Below are positions 43,868-54,645 of a DNA stretch of 64,000 bases, in pieces. The stretch spans positions 3,229,040 to 3,293,039 of the forward strand of contig SMSO01000035.1 of assembly GCA_004764695.1 (NCBI GenBank), in the 5' to 3' direction. The translations under genes and the position numbers were made by a program. Below the pieces are notes generated by a model. The model was not told the DNA's origin, did not search any database, and saw only the letters and a program-made list of their open reading frames with translations. Positions within the stretch are counted from its first letter, which is position 1, and each line of letters opens with the position of its first letter. The DNA is from Schizochytrium sp. TIO01 (lineage: Eukaryota > Sar > Bigyra > Thraustochytrida > Thraustochytriidae).

Positions 43868-44782
43868 AATTATAAGAGTAGCTCAGCCCATGGGTCGAAG
43901 GTTTTAAATAAGGGATAAAACAGGAGCCAATATGGGATGAAATATCTTTAAATGAGATTGGTCGTTGAGCGAAGCAGATAGCTTTCAAAAAGGTACCTGA
44001 GGAAAAGGAAAAGAAAAGAAAAAAAAAGAGAGATTACATTGATCCAGGACATACCGCGCTCGTGATGTTCTACTTTTAGTATATAAATGAATAAACAAGA
44101 TCGAAAGTGGTCAATGGGATCGCAATAAATGTGGTATAGCATGAGAAATCACTTTGACAGTCTTTTAATGCATAGCATGTTTGATTCGAGAACGTGGCCA
44201 TGACCAAAGGAGATTCTTCATCATCAGAAAGAGTCTCTTCGTTGGACGGCGGCCGACAATATTAAAGCAAACAATGGTCGCCAATCGAAACAGAAACACT
44301 TATATGAAGTGGAGTGAAACTTAAAATTGTCGTACTCTGCGGGGGATCGTACTCATCATGAAGATAGCAAAATAAATTAGCACCTGTCACAGAAACACCC
44401 GTTGTTATTTCCTGCGCATTCTGCTGAATATTGCATAATTATCAGTCGAGTCCTTAGCATCAGTCGAATTGAACGCAGAACAAACCCTCTAAAACCTAAA
44501 ATTATTCAATAAAACAGCGTGCTGATCAGACGTACCATTCAATTGTTGTAAAGGCAGAAGAAAAAAGCATGGAAGTTCTTTGCGGTATCCAAATTCAATT
44601 AACATAGATATGTAAGTTGTCCCTTTCAAGCAGGAAATCCCCGAGGCTACTCCCTTTATAAGAGAGGAAAAAATATATCAACATCAGGCGTTTTGGAAGA
44701 GAGCAAATTGCAAATATTGAGAGAAAAATGAGCTACAATCAATGATACGAATTGTGGAAACTTTAATATTGTCTACTGGAAA

Positions 44783-47700
44783 CTAATCTGTGTTTGCGTA
44801 AACTTTTCGAATTATCTTCTGCACAATCTCTGTGATTAGTGATGCGGTGAGCATCTCTGGCGCATCTACCGATTGGAGATCTCGAGGCAAAAACGGTTCA
44901 ACAGACAGTTCTTGTGCGACCCTATCCAGTACAGCATCGAGCTCGTCAGAGGGATTTGCGACCTCTTGATCTTCTACACCGAACTTTGCCATGAAGGCGG
45001 CCTGAATAATTGGTCGCAGTTGCTCAATATCTTCGGCGCATAGATCGACCAGATCTGGACCGCCATCTCCTTCATCATCATCTGCATCAGTGCCCATTAA
45101 TTTCATATCTGTCCCACCTGACTCCTTAAACCTTTCAAGTTTAGCTGTGCAAATCCGGAGGGACTCTTTCGTTGATTGAGTGGAAGCTCTTTCGAGACCA
45201 AAGACCCTGACTCGGATCTCAAGAGCTTCTTTGAAATTCTTGCAAGCTTGAGACATGAATTCCTCTATTTTCTCTCGAACCTGCTCAATATCTTCATCTG
45301 CAACATCGTCGATGCGGGTAATCTCGCGAGAGGCCGCGTCAAAATACAATGTACCCAAGTTATGCAAAGTAGTAGCAAGTTCAGGGTGTTGATCTCCCAT
45401 TTTCACACGGTAGATTAACACAGCCCGCGAGTAATGGTCTTCCGCCTTGAGGAAGTTGTCTTCTTCCCCAGCCTCGTCATCTTTACGAAACGCTTGATCT
45501 GCAAGTTCCTGGCAAACGGACCCAATGTTAGTGCAAGTAGCAGCATACGCTGGATGATCTTCACCAAGGCGACGAACTTGTGAAGCCTTTGCTAGCATGT
45601 GGAAAGTAAGCGCAGTGTCGAACTCTTTCAGCTGCGAGTAAACGAGGCCTAGGTTATTTGAAGCTGCAGCGACATCACTATGTGCGTGACCCAAAGTTTC
45701 ACTGAGAGCTGTGTATCCTTGCATTACAAGCCCAAGAGCCGCTTCAGGGTCGTTTCGCTTAAGCAAGAGCATGCCCATGTCGATTTGTGAACGAGCCACA
45801 GATGGATGATTTGGTCCAAAAGCACGGGTACGAATATCTAGACTTCGCTCGTACCAACGTCGTGCAGCATCAAGGTTGCCCAACTCTTCGCTTAGAAGAC
45901 CTAATGCATTAGCCGTTTGCGCTACGTCACGATGGGCCTTGCCACTCACGCTCTCCTTAATTGTGAGCGATTTCCGGTACATAGATTCTGCCTCAGCGAA
46001 GTTGCCAAGTTTCAGATGGAGAAAACCAAGATTATCGTATCCGACAGCTAGCTGCAAATTGTCTTCGCCATAAAGCTGTCGATCTATATCCACTGCACGG
46101 GATTTGAGCTTCATTGACACATCGTACTTGCAGTATACGCGCTCATAAACATCTGCCAGCTCACTGCATGAGATTGCAATTTTATCGTGAACAGCACCAT
46201 ATAACACTGTGTTGTATGCAATTTCGTCTTGGCGAATCTCCACTGCACCGTCATACATACCTAGTAAAACCAAGAGAGTTGACACGTAATCCATAATTTC
46301 TGCAGCTTGCTCAATTTTTGGTCGAAGTTCGTCTAGATCAGCTTTGGTAATTTTATGCAACTCTTTGGGCACCTCCTTTTTGCTATCTCTTGCAGACTCG
46401 CACAAGAAGGATTCTACAGAAACGGGCGCTGCAACACCGGTACGGGTAGACCACGTTGTGTCAATATCACGCCAGTAAATTACTAGCTCGTACTTTTTAG
46501 ACTCGTCTTGGAGCATATCTCGTAGAACGTCAATTTGAGAAGCATAATTCGCTAATTCATCATGGCGCTCAGCTCGCAACAAGTGATATGGGAGTTCACG
46601 AATCTGCCGAGAAAAGCTGTTCGCACCCACATCTTCTCTACCAAAGAAGACGGACAATCGCCAATGTAAAACTTGGCGAATCTTATCAGGGAAGCCACCA
46701 AGTTGGTTCCGCACAGCCTCTTTAGCAGCATCGTGGAAGAACCGTAGAAGTCCCGATGTTGAACATAGCTGTTCTCGCATGCTAAAGAGTAACTGAACAA
46801 ATTTCCGCACTTTGCTGTCATCATCAATATGGAAATCTAATGAAAGAGGCGCAATGTCGATTGCAGTAACCCCGGCTTTCCGAAGAATCGGCCCAAAGTC
46901 AATCGCAAGAACTTCACGAAGTTCCTGATCCGTAATTCCATCACGTGCGCACAGGACCAGACCGATAGCCCACTGCATTTGTTCCTGGCCACACTCTGCT
47001 CCCATGCGATCAAGGACAATGCCAAAGAGCTCTGGGTTAGTCTCAGCTTTAAGCAATGTTTCTAGATGGGCAGTAAGCTGAAAAAAATTACCAAACAGAC
47101 GTGCTTCGTCTAGTAGAGTGCGAAGAAATAAAGGGTTGTGAGCCGGTGGGGCGTCAAGAACCATTTTAATCTGGGTTTCATCGAGCTTCTTTGCATGTTC
47201 GGCAAGATAGTCCACTACAACTCGTCGTCGTTGATCAATGTCAAGATCAGTGATACTTACGCAACGACCTTCTCGTTCCATCCAATGGAAACTGACAACT
47301 TCCTCGGATCCCGAATTGGAGAAACGGCGGGTTGTAGGCATAGCATCAGGTTTGTCATTGAAAGTTGAGCTTGCTCGTGAGGCAGCCTCCAAGGCCCCTC
47401 GTGAACGTGCAGTTCTCGCTGTTTGCATGTGTTCAAGGCCAAGTTGAGCCTGTTTAAATGACGCAATGAGAGAAATACCTTGGATTGGAGGCATCCAAAA
47501 CAAAGTACGCGAGTGGGCTTTATCCTCAAGTTGGTCTAGACCATCAAGCACCACGACTGGCTGAATCTTTACCTCGCTAGCTTTCGACACTACAGAGACC
47601 AGGAAATCCGGAAGAACTTCAATAAGCTGCTGCTCGTTGAGTTGAAGAACATCATCAGGCCGAAATCCATGTTTTACCTCATCTGTATTTGTGTCTCTTA

Positions 47701-49102
47701 TCTTAGCTTTGAGTTCTTGGCAATAATCACGAATATCAAGATCGAACCGCCGTCCAAAGAATGCTAGTACGCGACGGATGATGTGATAGTGACTTGTACT
47801 TTCTGTTGTGCACCCAATGTAATGTACAAAAACTGATTTAGTGGATTTGTCACGCTGTTTGAACACCCAGTTTGCAAGTAATGCAGATTTACCCATGCCA
47901 GAGGGACCTACAATCGCTAATCCTGGGCCCGAGCTAACAGCAGCAGCATCAAGTTCTTGAAAAGAATTTTCGGCAGGTACATAGCCCATGCGTTTGGACG
48001 CAGCAAATGCCTCATGTTGTAGATCAATGAAGTCCCACGTATTAAGTGCCTCTTTGTCCATGGGAAACTCAAGCTCAATTGCACGAGCTACGTCCTCAAC
48101 GAGTTTTTTTGATAAATCACTGACACGGTCATAGTCAAAGCTTCGATCTGGAAACCTCTCTCGTACTTCATCTTTGAGGCGGTTTTGTCCCTTGCGTGCG
48201 TAATCGTTCTCAGCTTCGTATGCAGGCAGATCGTCTGGATGAATGTCTTGCGCCATATTTTGCTTGAAAGCTTCATGCTGTCGAAAATAGAACGTAACAG
48301 ACTCTGCAAGATCTGGACGAAGTAAAGCTCCATGGAGCATCTCCAGTTCTGTGACAGAGCGATCGCGGTATTCAGCGACCCATGGATATCGGGCTTCACC
48401 AATGTCCATTGTTTGCTCAAGAAGATTATCTACATAGTCAGCACTAGCGGGGGGTAAATGCCAGCCGTATCGCTCTCCGAGAAGGCCCACAAAAAATGGC
48501 CTACAAGCATCGATTTCTTGCAGACACAAACGTACTACGGCTCCTCCACTACTTTCCTCACTCGTTACACCCCAGCGCAAATCAACAAAGACAACAGTCA
48601 CACCCCGCGATTCGCCAAACTTTCGCAATTCTGGCAAAGCATGTCTCATGAGATAATCTCGTTCCAGCGCGAAGTCCCGAAATGTACTGGAGATGAAAAC
48701 ACGCACGGTTCTTGACTCAGCAAGGCGAACCTTATTAAGCTTGAGATACTTTTCGGCTTCTGGCGCAGCTTCAACACCATCAATTCTTGTCTTTTGTCTT
48801 TGTCGAGGAACATCTGGGTTGGGCTTTTTGTTTTCATCTTCACTTTTAGTCGTCTCTACTAAATTTTCTTTGACTACTTCTTTGACTACCTCTGGTGATT
48901 TCTCTTCTTGCTGTTGTTCGTCATTTATCTGCTGCTGTGTGTTGTTGTTGGTTTCTTGCGATTTTTTCGCATCATCAGTCTGCTTCTGTTCCTGCTGCTT
49001 TGGTGTAGTCGATTGCGAGGGCTGCTTTTGAGCTTGCTGAGGTTTCCTCAGGCTATCAGGTCCATCTGCCACGCGGGTGCTCTTGCTCGCGCAGGCTCCC
49101 AT
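44783..49102 (-). CDS. NPHP3: Nephrocystin-3-like DUF4062-NACHT-TPR protein
   Basis: 1439 residues starting at ATG 49102; the 31 codons upstream in frame begin only with GTG. The start MGACASKS is an N-myristoylation signal (Gly2, Ser6), with Cys4 as a possible acylation site. Human nephrocystin-3 is also myristoylated, which drives UNC119-dependent delivery to cilia. A Gln-rich, helical stretch follows (20-100). DUF4062 is at about 133-215 (VRVFISSTFRDFALERD, DLRWGVT, GERYGW). The NACHT/STAND NTPase has Walker A GPSGMGKS at 399-406 and Walker B VVVLDGLDQL near 516-525. The helical middle region leads to kinesin-light-chain-type 42-residue TPRs at about 1015-1290 (YDNLGFLHLKLGNFAEAE, ANALGLLSEELGNLDAA, and further units). 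Order and length match NPHP3 (1330 residues in human). The alternative is a generic STAND-TPR protein, but the myristoylated start favours the ciliary orthologue. Confidence 0.8.
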   Translation of the reverse strand: MGACASKSTRVADGPDSLRKPQQAQKQPSQSTTPKQQEQKQTDDAKKSQETNNNTQQQINDEQQQEEKSPEVVKEVVKENLVETTKSEDENKKPNPDVPRQRQKTRIDGVEAAPEAEKYLKLNKVRLAESRTVRVFISSTFRDFALERDYLMRHALPELRKFGESRGVTVVFVDLRWGVTSEESSGGAVVRLCLQEIDACRPFFVGLLGERYGWHLPPASADYVDNLLEQTMDIGEARYPWVAEYRDRSVTELEMLHGALLRPDLAESVTFYFRQHEAFKQNMAQDIHPDDLPAYEAENDYARKGQNRLKDEVRERFPDRSFDYDRVSDLSKKLVEDVARAIELEFPMDKEALNTWDFIDLQHEAFAASKRMGYVPAENSFQELDAAAVSSGPGLAIVGPSGMGKSALLANWVFKQRDKSTKSVFVHYIGCTTESTSHYHIIRRVLAFFGRRFDLDIRDYCQELKAKIRDTNTDEVKHGFRPDDVLQLNEQQLIEVLPDFLVSVVSKASEVKIQPVVVLDGLDQLEDKAHSRTLFWMPPIQGISLIASFKQAQLGLEHMQTARTARSRGALEAASRASSTFNDKPDAMPTTRRFSNSGSEEVVSFHWMEREGRCVSITDLDIDQRRRVVVDYLAEHAKKLDETQIKMVLDAPPAHNPLFLRTLLDEARLFGNFFQLTAHLETLLKAETNPELFGIVLDRMGAECGQEQMQWAIGLVLCARDGITDQELREVLAIDFGPILRKAGVTAIDIAPLSLDFHIDDDSKVRKFVQLLFSMREQLCSTSGLLRFFHDAAKEAVRNQLGGFPDKIRQVLHWRLSVFFGREDVGANSFSRQIRELPYHLLRAERHDELANYASQIDVLRDMLQDESKKYELVIYWRDIDTTWSTRTGVAAPVSVESFLCESARDSKKEVPKELHKITKADLDELRPKIEQAAEIMDYVSTLLVLLGMYDGAVEIRQDEIAYNTVLYGAVHDKIAISCSELADVYERVYCKYDVSMKLKSRAVDIDRQLYGEDNLQLAVGYDNLGFLHLKLGNFAEAESMYRKSLTIKESVSGKAHRDVAQTANALGLLSEELGNLDAARRWYERSLDIRTRAFGPNHPSVARSQIDMGMLLLKRNDPEAALGLVMQGYTALSETLGHAHSDVAAASNNLGLVYSQLKEFDTALTFHMLAKASQVRRLGEDHPAYAATCTNIGSVCQELADQAFRKDDEAGEEDNFLKAEDHYSRAVLIYRVKMGDQHPELATTLHNLGTLYFDAASREITRIDDVADEDIEQVREKIEEFMSQACKNFKEALEIRVRVFGLERASTQSTKESLRICTAKLERFKESGGTDMKLMGTDADDDEGDGGPDLVDLCAEDIEQLRPIIQAAFMAKFGVEDQEVANPSDELDAVLDRVAQELSVEPFLPRDLQSVDAPEMLTASLITEIVQKIIRKVYANTD

Positions 49103-51611
49103 GCTTACTAAGACCACTGCGCATACGGTGCTTGCACGTTTGCAAAGTTTGTGAGCAAGGCCAGCGTTTATAGTTCTCCCCGTGAGTTTCTGCACGGTTG
49201 CTTCCTAGAGTCATGCTATTTAGGGTTTCAATACTACACAGACTTTGAAGAGCTGGTTCTAGTACCTGCTATCGCAGCCCCTAGTTTGTGAAGGAAAAGG
49301 CCATACCGGATCACTTTGTGTGACTTTTGGCATCGTAAGAAGGTGGATACACCTAGGAACCTGACGCGTCAAAACAGCCATTCTTAGCTAGCTAGCACTG
49401 CCCCCAACAACAAACGGGAGGCGAACGTACTTCCGTATTTTAGTAGCATCTCTTCTCCTAAGGAATCCACGCTCATCCAAAACCTTCGTGCTTCCGTCAC
49501 CGCTGCTGCCAGAAAAAACTACTGCTCCAGCAGTAACGGTAACCCAAGAAAGACTCTCTCGTCCTGTCTCCAATCCTACACCGTTCTGTTCCATTCCAAC
49601 GCGTTCCATTCTGGGGTGTTCCATACCGTTCTATCTATTGACAAAGCGAAACAAGATCATCATAGGCTCCTTCCTCCTCAAACGAGTTGGCAACTTGGTC
49701 TTTAAGCTCCTGCTCCGTCTCCGCTTAGGGTGGTCTGGAGCAGTGTTTGATCACCTACGTCTTCGAAAGAGTACCCTCACGCACCGCGTTCTCCTCATTC
49801 GAGGGTGCCTTCAGGTTTCGATCGGGCTTCATCAACTTCGAAAGTGAGTGGGTATCTTTCTTCTTGTAAGATAGTCCTCCTATTATGATTGTAGGTCGTA
49901 TGGTTTTCTGTCAACTCGTTCGTATTGTGTTGTTTATGACAAAAGTAATTATTATTGTTTGTTTATCGCTAGTTTTAAAAAATGATAAACATACTGCCAT
50001 GGTATGACTTGAAGTAAATAAAATAGCAGTAAACAAACAACTTGAAGCGTTGAGCTCAATATCTTTTCTCTACTTTTTACTTTTTATCTATTTTGCAGAG
50101 GTAGCGGGTCTATCAGGAGGCTATCGCCTACGCTAAAGCAGAGAAACACTTTATCCGCGAAAATCACGGAAAAGAACGGTCCATTATTCGTGTAATTGCG
50201 TTCTGTCCACCCCAGAGTACTTCTCCTCTCAGACCCACTGCCATATAAATCACTATCTTTCGGCCGCGTTCTTTTTCATCATTCCTACTATCATGATCCT
50301 GTCCGCAAGAAGACAACATACTGCCACTCCTTACCCCAAATCCGTAAGGTAACCCTCTAGTTGTCATTACCGACGTATACTATTACATCCAGATCCCCCT
50401 TACTCACAGTAGTTTACCTACGGTAGTCTATATAGGGTTTAAGGTGGTAAATTGGTAAGCACGTGAAGGTGCGCGTGTGCTTCCTTGAAATGCACTTTTA
50501 GCTTTGGCGTCGAAAGACCTCGGGGAACCCGCACTCCGAATCGGTACAAGAGCTAAATTTGCACCAGAAAAGATGCATTTCTGATTCGTTTCTTCGCGCT
50601 CGAGAGATCGCGCAATGCGTCTTCGTCATCATACAACGGAAGCCTCGTCTCGCGCATGAATGTCTACGTAGTGACCCGAATTCGCTCCAGCTTCTTCAAT
50701 TTACTTTAGATTGTTTGATTGGTTGTTTGATTGTTTTAATGGTTGTTTGATTGGTTGAATGATTGGGTGAATGATTGTGGTGTACTTGACTCTTCGATAG
50801 GCTGGTCGTCTCTCGATCGCACAACCCACTCGTTTCAAGCTTGAGATGGTCTCTATATCTGGTTTTCGGACAGGGCTCTTCGATTGCTGTGATGGATGGC
50901 AAAAGTTTGATCAGAATCTCGGGTTTCTTTCTATGCATGGATCGAAACAAGATTGACGAACGTCGAATTCTGTACCATTTTCTTCGTTCTGGTACTTCGA
51001 CTGGGTTGCCCTGTGCTATGCGGACGGAGGATGCGAACTGCTGATGCTCTGTGCTCAGAAGCGATGGCAGAATAGCCTCAATATCGCAGCGTGGGCTTTC
51101 ATTCATGGACGTTGCGCTTTGTGTGAAGAGGAAAGAGACGCTCTCTGAAGCAAAGCACAAAGTCCCAAATTCAAGCGAAAATTCAAACGAATTTAAGTAC
51201 TATTATGTAGAACAAGTACCCACAAATTAAAAGCAAAATCTTTTTATTCTCTCAGGCTGTGAAATAAATATCATGAAAAAAAAACGAACGGATTTAACTG
51301 ACATGACATGGACTATCCTGCATCCGATCCATTAAATGGGCAATGTTTCACTAACTCTGACTTGTATCTAAACTAATTCTACCCTTCCTGGGTTTATATG
51401 TTGACTGCGATACTCTCTTCGCCACCTTTTGCAAAGGTTCGCTTTGCGGTTCTCTTTGTAGCTTCAAAATTCCGAATCTTTCACTACCCATACATATTCC
51501 TAAGTTTTTCACTATGCCATACTAGTCTCTCCTATGATGACCTTTTCGCTGTATCACACAGGTACGCCTGACTAGGGCTTCAATAGGTATGACTAATACT
51601 GCTTCCCTTCA

Positions 51612-51665
51612 ATTTTATTTATTTATTTAAAGTAAAATAACTATTTTAAAATAAATAAATAAAAT
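51612..51665. repeat. AT-rich inverted repeat, 17-bp arms
   Basis: Left arm ATTTTATTTATTTATTT (51612-51628) and right arm AAATAAATAAATAAAAT (51649-51665) are perfect reverse complements separated by 20 bp. It could extrude as a cruciform or simply be two opposed TTTA microsatellites. Confidence 0.8.
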
Positions 51666-51800
51666 AAATAGGTGTAGTACTAGTAGGAAATAGGGATAAA
51701 GCGAAGTGATTACAAATTATCACTTTAGTTTCTAATTTTAAAAATAAAATAAAAATAGCTTTTGCAATTCTGAGGTGAGAACAGTGAGAAAGACAAATGT

Positions 51801-51840
51801 AATGCAATGCAATGCAATGCAGTGCAACGCAGTGCAACAC
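51801..51840. repeat. AATGC pentanucleotide array
   Basis: About eight pentamers, AATGC decaying into AGTGC, AACGC and AACAC variants toward the right. Confidence 0.85.
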
Positions 51841-52698
51841 AGCGAATGTAGGCAGAACGAAGCATCGGTGGCCTTGTGTCCACGCTGATCTACCACCGTC
51901 GTAGGTCTCCTTCTCAGCCCCCAGCGACTTCCTGGTTTTGCCCCAACTTGATTTATCTCATCTGCTCCGCTTTGTCTCGCGACTTTGCGCCGCAATCAGG
52001 CGCGTATTTTATTTGTACCGGGGCCATGAATGGATGTACAGCAGTAGCACTTTGCTACCCAAACGATAGGAGTGCCTATATTAAAATACGTCGCACTGGC
52101 GTATTAAAATATGCGGCCTCGACGAGGGTCGCGTGCCTCCAAACCCTCATCACGTGGAGGAGCGAGCCCGAGCCCTCGTCGCAGGCAGCTCCTTCGCTCC
52201 GTACGGCGACGGCTTTTCCCTGTTTCGAGGCCTCGAAGGATCCTACGCGCGGCTGCGAGTGGGTGCTCCTTCGCTCGATCGTCCCGATCGCGGGATCGAT
52301 TGATTGGGCTCGCAAAGTCCCTCGTTTGTTGCGCTGTTCTTCTTTTATTACTCAGCCTCAACACGAAGTTTAACTTCGACTTCGACCTTGATTGCACAAA
52401 CGTGGAGCACTGCTTGCGAGGTCGCCACTTAGCTGCTTTGGCCTCGGGTTGGCACCTGGTTGACGTCGTCACCAGATTTGAGACGCTTGGTGTACGAAGG
52501 TCTTTCTGGGGCATACTGATATATACATAGCAAAGCACCCTACTTTTGCTATTTATTTGAGGAGACTTTGAAATACATCTAAATCCTTGCACATCTTAAT
52601 ATCTAGTGCAAGTTTTGAGAAAGCATAAATCCTCAAAGTGGCAGTCTTGTCTTTAGAGTTAACCTGAGGAGGCCTGCTTCAGTTGGCGTTTGAGTGCG

Positions 52699-54645
52699 AT
52701 GGGTACCAAGCCCTCGCCACAGTCTTCGAGCGAAAGTGCTGCTGCTGCCAACCAAGCACCGCCGGCAACGTCATGTTGTGTGCCATTTTCGCAGATTTTT
52801 GGCATTAAGTCTTCTTCTCAAAAATCTGTACCAAAGTCGAGCAAAGAAGATGCTGTACTCCGTGAACAACCTAGACAACAAACTTCTTCTTCTCAGACTT
52901 CAAGAGACACTTTGAACGATGTTTCAAACGACCACAGCATGGCACCCAGGCTTGCAAGGCCTGCCACAGCACCCTCTGGCAAAGCTGAGCCACGAAAGAG
53001 GCTTAACGCAATAGCGTCGTTGCGCAAAAGATTACAACTGCTCAGTAACACAAAGGCAGGGTCCGAGACAAGTTCTGAAGCAGCGTACTCTCCTCGCAAT
53101 TCCGATATGCACTTTGACAATACTAGCTCGACGCCACGGAGCTTGGCAGGCCCATCAATGAGCTCCCCAGCACCAGTAGCTGAAAATTCTGCAACAACCT
53201 CGCAACGCATTTCCGTCCCTACCAGCAGCCTTACTGTGCTTCCAGATATTCCCGTCATGAACCTGGTGCCGGGAGAGGCCGCTCGCGTAAGTAACCCCGC
53301 TGATAATCCTGCAGATCAGGACTCTATGCCACACATTGAGTCTCCGCGATATGAGCGTGATTCTTCGACTCGTACTTTGACGCACTCAAGTTCGAGCTCT
53401 GGATCTTCACTGGCCCGCTCCTCATCATCAGGCTTTCGAGGCCGGGGTCATCAGCGTAGAATTGTCATATCCAAAATTGAAAACAACTGCATTGGCAAGT
53501 ATGAGTGCCTCGCGCTCATTGGAAAGGGGTCATTTGGGAAAGTTTTCTTAGCAAGTACACCTGAACATGTCCCTGTCGCAGTCAAGGTCTTGCCAAAAGC
53601 CCGTCTAGCGACACGCCGAAAACAGCGTTTGCTCGCTGACGAAAAGCAGGTAATGGTCCAGTGTGGCCAACATCCATTTATTCTAGCACTCATCGAGGCC
53701 TTTCAGACCAAGGACCACATCTGTCTCGTATCTGAGTTCTGCGAAGGTGGGGAGATGTTCTTTCACCTTGATCGTGCCGGTCATTTCCAGGAGATTTCTG
53801 TGCGCTTCTATTGCGCCGAGATCGCAAGTGCCTTGGTGCACTTGCACAGGCATCGCATTGCATACCGCGATCTCAAGTCAGAAAACATCCTCCTTGATAG
53901 AAAGGGCCACATTCGCCTCGCAGATTTCGGTCTAGCTGCTCCAAACGTTAGTGAATGGCGTGGAGCTCGAAGCGTTTGTGGCACACCTGCGTATATCGCA
54001 CCAGAGATGATTCGCCAAGGTGGTCGTTCTGGCATTGGCTACGGCTACTGTGTCGACTGGTGGGCGCTTGGCACGCTCATGTACGACATGCTCATTGGCC
54101 ACCCTCCATTTTACAGCGCTAGTATGGACACAATGTGTGAGAACATTCTCAACCGTCAACTTACCTTTCCTGTACACGTGCGCACTTCATCGGCAGCAAG
54201 AGACATTATTCGTCGCTTCTTACGACGAACACCAGAGCAACGTCTTGGTGCCTCAACTGCTGGTGGCTACGAGGCAGTTCTCAAACACCCCTTCTTTTCG
54301 TCTGTGGATTGGGTAAACCTTATCTCTAATGCCAGGAGACCAGCTCCTGTCCAGCTTCGGATGCCTTCGCGTGCAGTCCAGCCTGCAGGATCTAGTAAAA
54401 GTGATGAAGCCTTTGATATTCGCAACTTCCACTCTGACTTTACGAACACATCTGTTGAGGAGTCACTGCGTGTAGAACCGGCGCCCCGAACGAGTCGGCG
54501 CCGCCGGTCTGTAGGCGAGTCCACATCAGCGCAGCTGCTTTCCGAGTCAAGTCCGTTCCTTCAAAATTGGAATTATGTTGCGCCACCGCGAAACTCCATG
54601 TCCTCCATGTCTTTCTCTGAGGCAAGCTCGCTCTCTGTTGCGTAA
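52699..54645 (+). CDS. AGC-family Ser/Thr protein kinase, probably membrane-tethered by acylation
   Basis: 648 residues from ATG 52699; the frame extends upstream only from TTG. The start MGTKPS fits an N-myristoylation motif (Gly2, Ser6), and Cys27-Cys28 would suit palmitoylation. Residues 30-260 are a Ser-rich disordered linker. The kinase domain spans about 267-537: glycine loop GKGSFGKV (about 274), VAVK lysine (about 297), catalytic YRDLKSEN with Asp391 (Tyr in place of the HRD His is usual in AGC kinases; the usual LKPEN is LKSEN), DFG Asp409 and APE 434-436. The C-terminal tail has NFHSDFTNTSV, like an AGC turn motif, and a hydrophobic motif FLQNWNYV near 620. Activation by a PDK1-type kinase is therefore likely. 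Closest general type: PKA/AKT/S6K group; no PH or cyclic-nucleotide domain is present. An AATAAA lies at 55073-55078, about 430 bp after the stop. Confidence 0.9.
   Translation: MGTKPSPQSSSESAAAANQAPPATSCCVPFSQIFGIKSSSQKSVPKSSKEDAVLREQPRQQTSSSQTSRDTLNDVSNDHSMAPRLARPATAPSGKAEPRKRLNAIASLRKRLQLLSNTKAGSETSSEAAYSPRNSDMHFDNTSSTPRSLAGPSMSSPAPVAENSATTSQRISVPTSSLTVLPDIPVMNLVPGEAARVSNPADNPADQDSMPHIESPRYERDSSTRTLTHSSSSSGSSLARSSSSGFRGRGHQRRIVISKIENNCIGKYECLALIGKGSFGKVFLASTPEHVPVAVKVLPKARLATRRKQRLLADEKQVMVQCGQHPFILALIEAFQTKDHICLVSEFCEGGEMFFHLDRAGHFQEISVRFYCAEIASALVHLHRHRIAYRDLKSENILLDRKGHIRLADFGLAAPNVSEWRGARSVCGTPAYIAPEMIRQGGRSGIGYGYCVDWWALGTLMYDMLIGHPPFYSASMDTMCENILNRQLTFPVHVRTSSAARDIIRRFLRRTPEQRLGASTAGGYEAVLKHPFFSSVDWVNLISNARRPAPVQLRMPSRAVQPAGSSKSDEAFDIRNFHSDFTNTSVEESLRVEPAPRTSRRRRSVGESTSAQLLSESSPFLQNWNYVAPPRNSMSSMSFSEASSLSVA

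Larger units (their letters stand above)
42222..44782. other. 2.6 kb spacer with a possible small ORF and a kinase remnant
   Basis: Between two minus-strand genes. It contains the weak candidate ORF at 42390-42638, a kinase-like fragment at 43529-43867, an A-rich microsatellite (about 42810-42842) and degenerate repeats of the form GCCAATATGGGATAAAATA near 43775-43945. The rest shows nothing recognisable. Confidence 0.55.
49103..52698. other. 3.6 kb divergent spacer, no gene seen
   Basis: Between the starts of the NPHP3-like (minus) and AGC kinase (plus) genes. It contains GTTCCAT-type short repeats (49570-49630), TTGATTGG-type repeats (50705-50775), an AT-rich inverted repeat (51612-51665) and an AATGC pentanucleotide array (51801-51840). 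A GC-richer block at 52110-52500 has frames on both strands that look compositional. Confidence 0.6.

Noticed and set aside
52104-52592. 162-codon minus-strand frame and opposing plus-strand frames
   Set aside because: Arg/Ser-rich compositional translations on both strands; no motif or start support.
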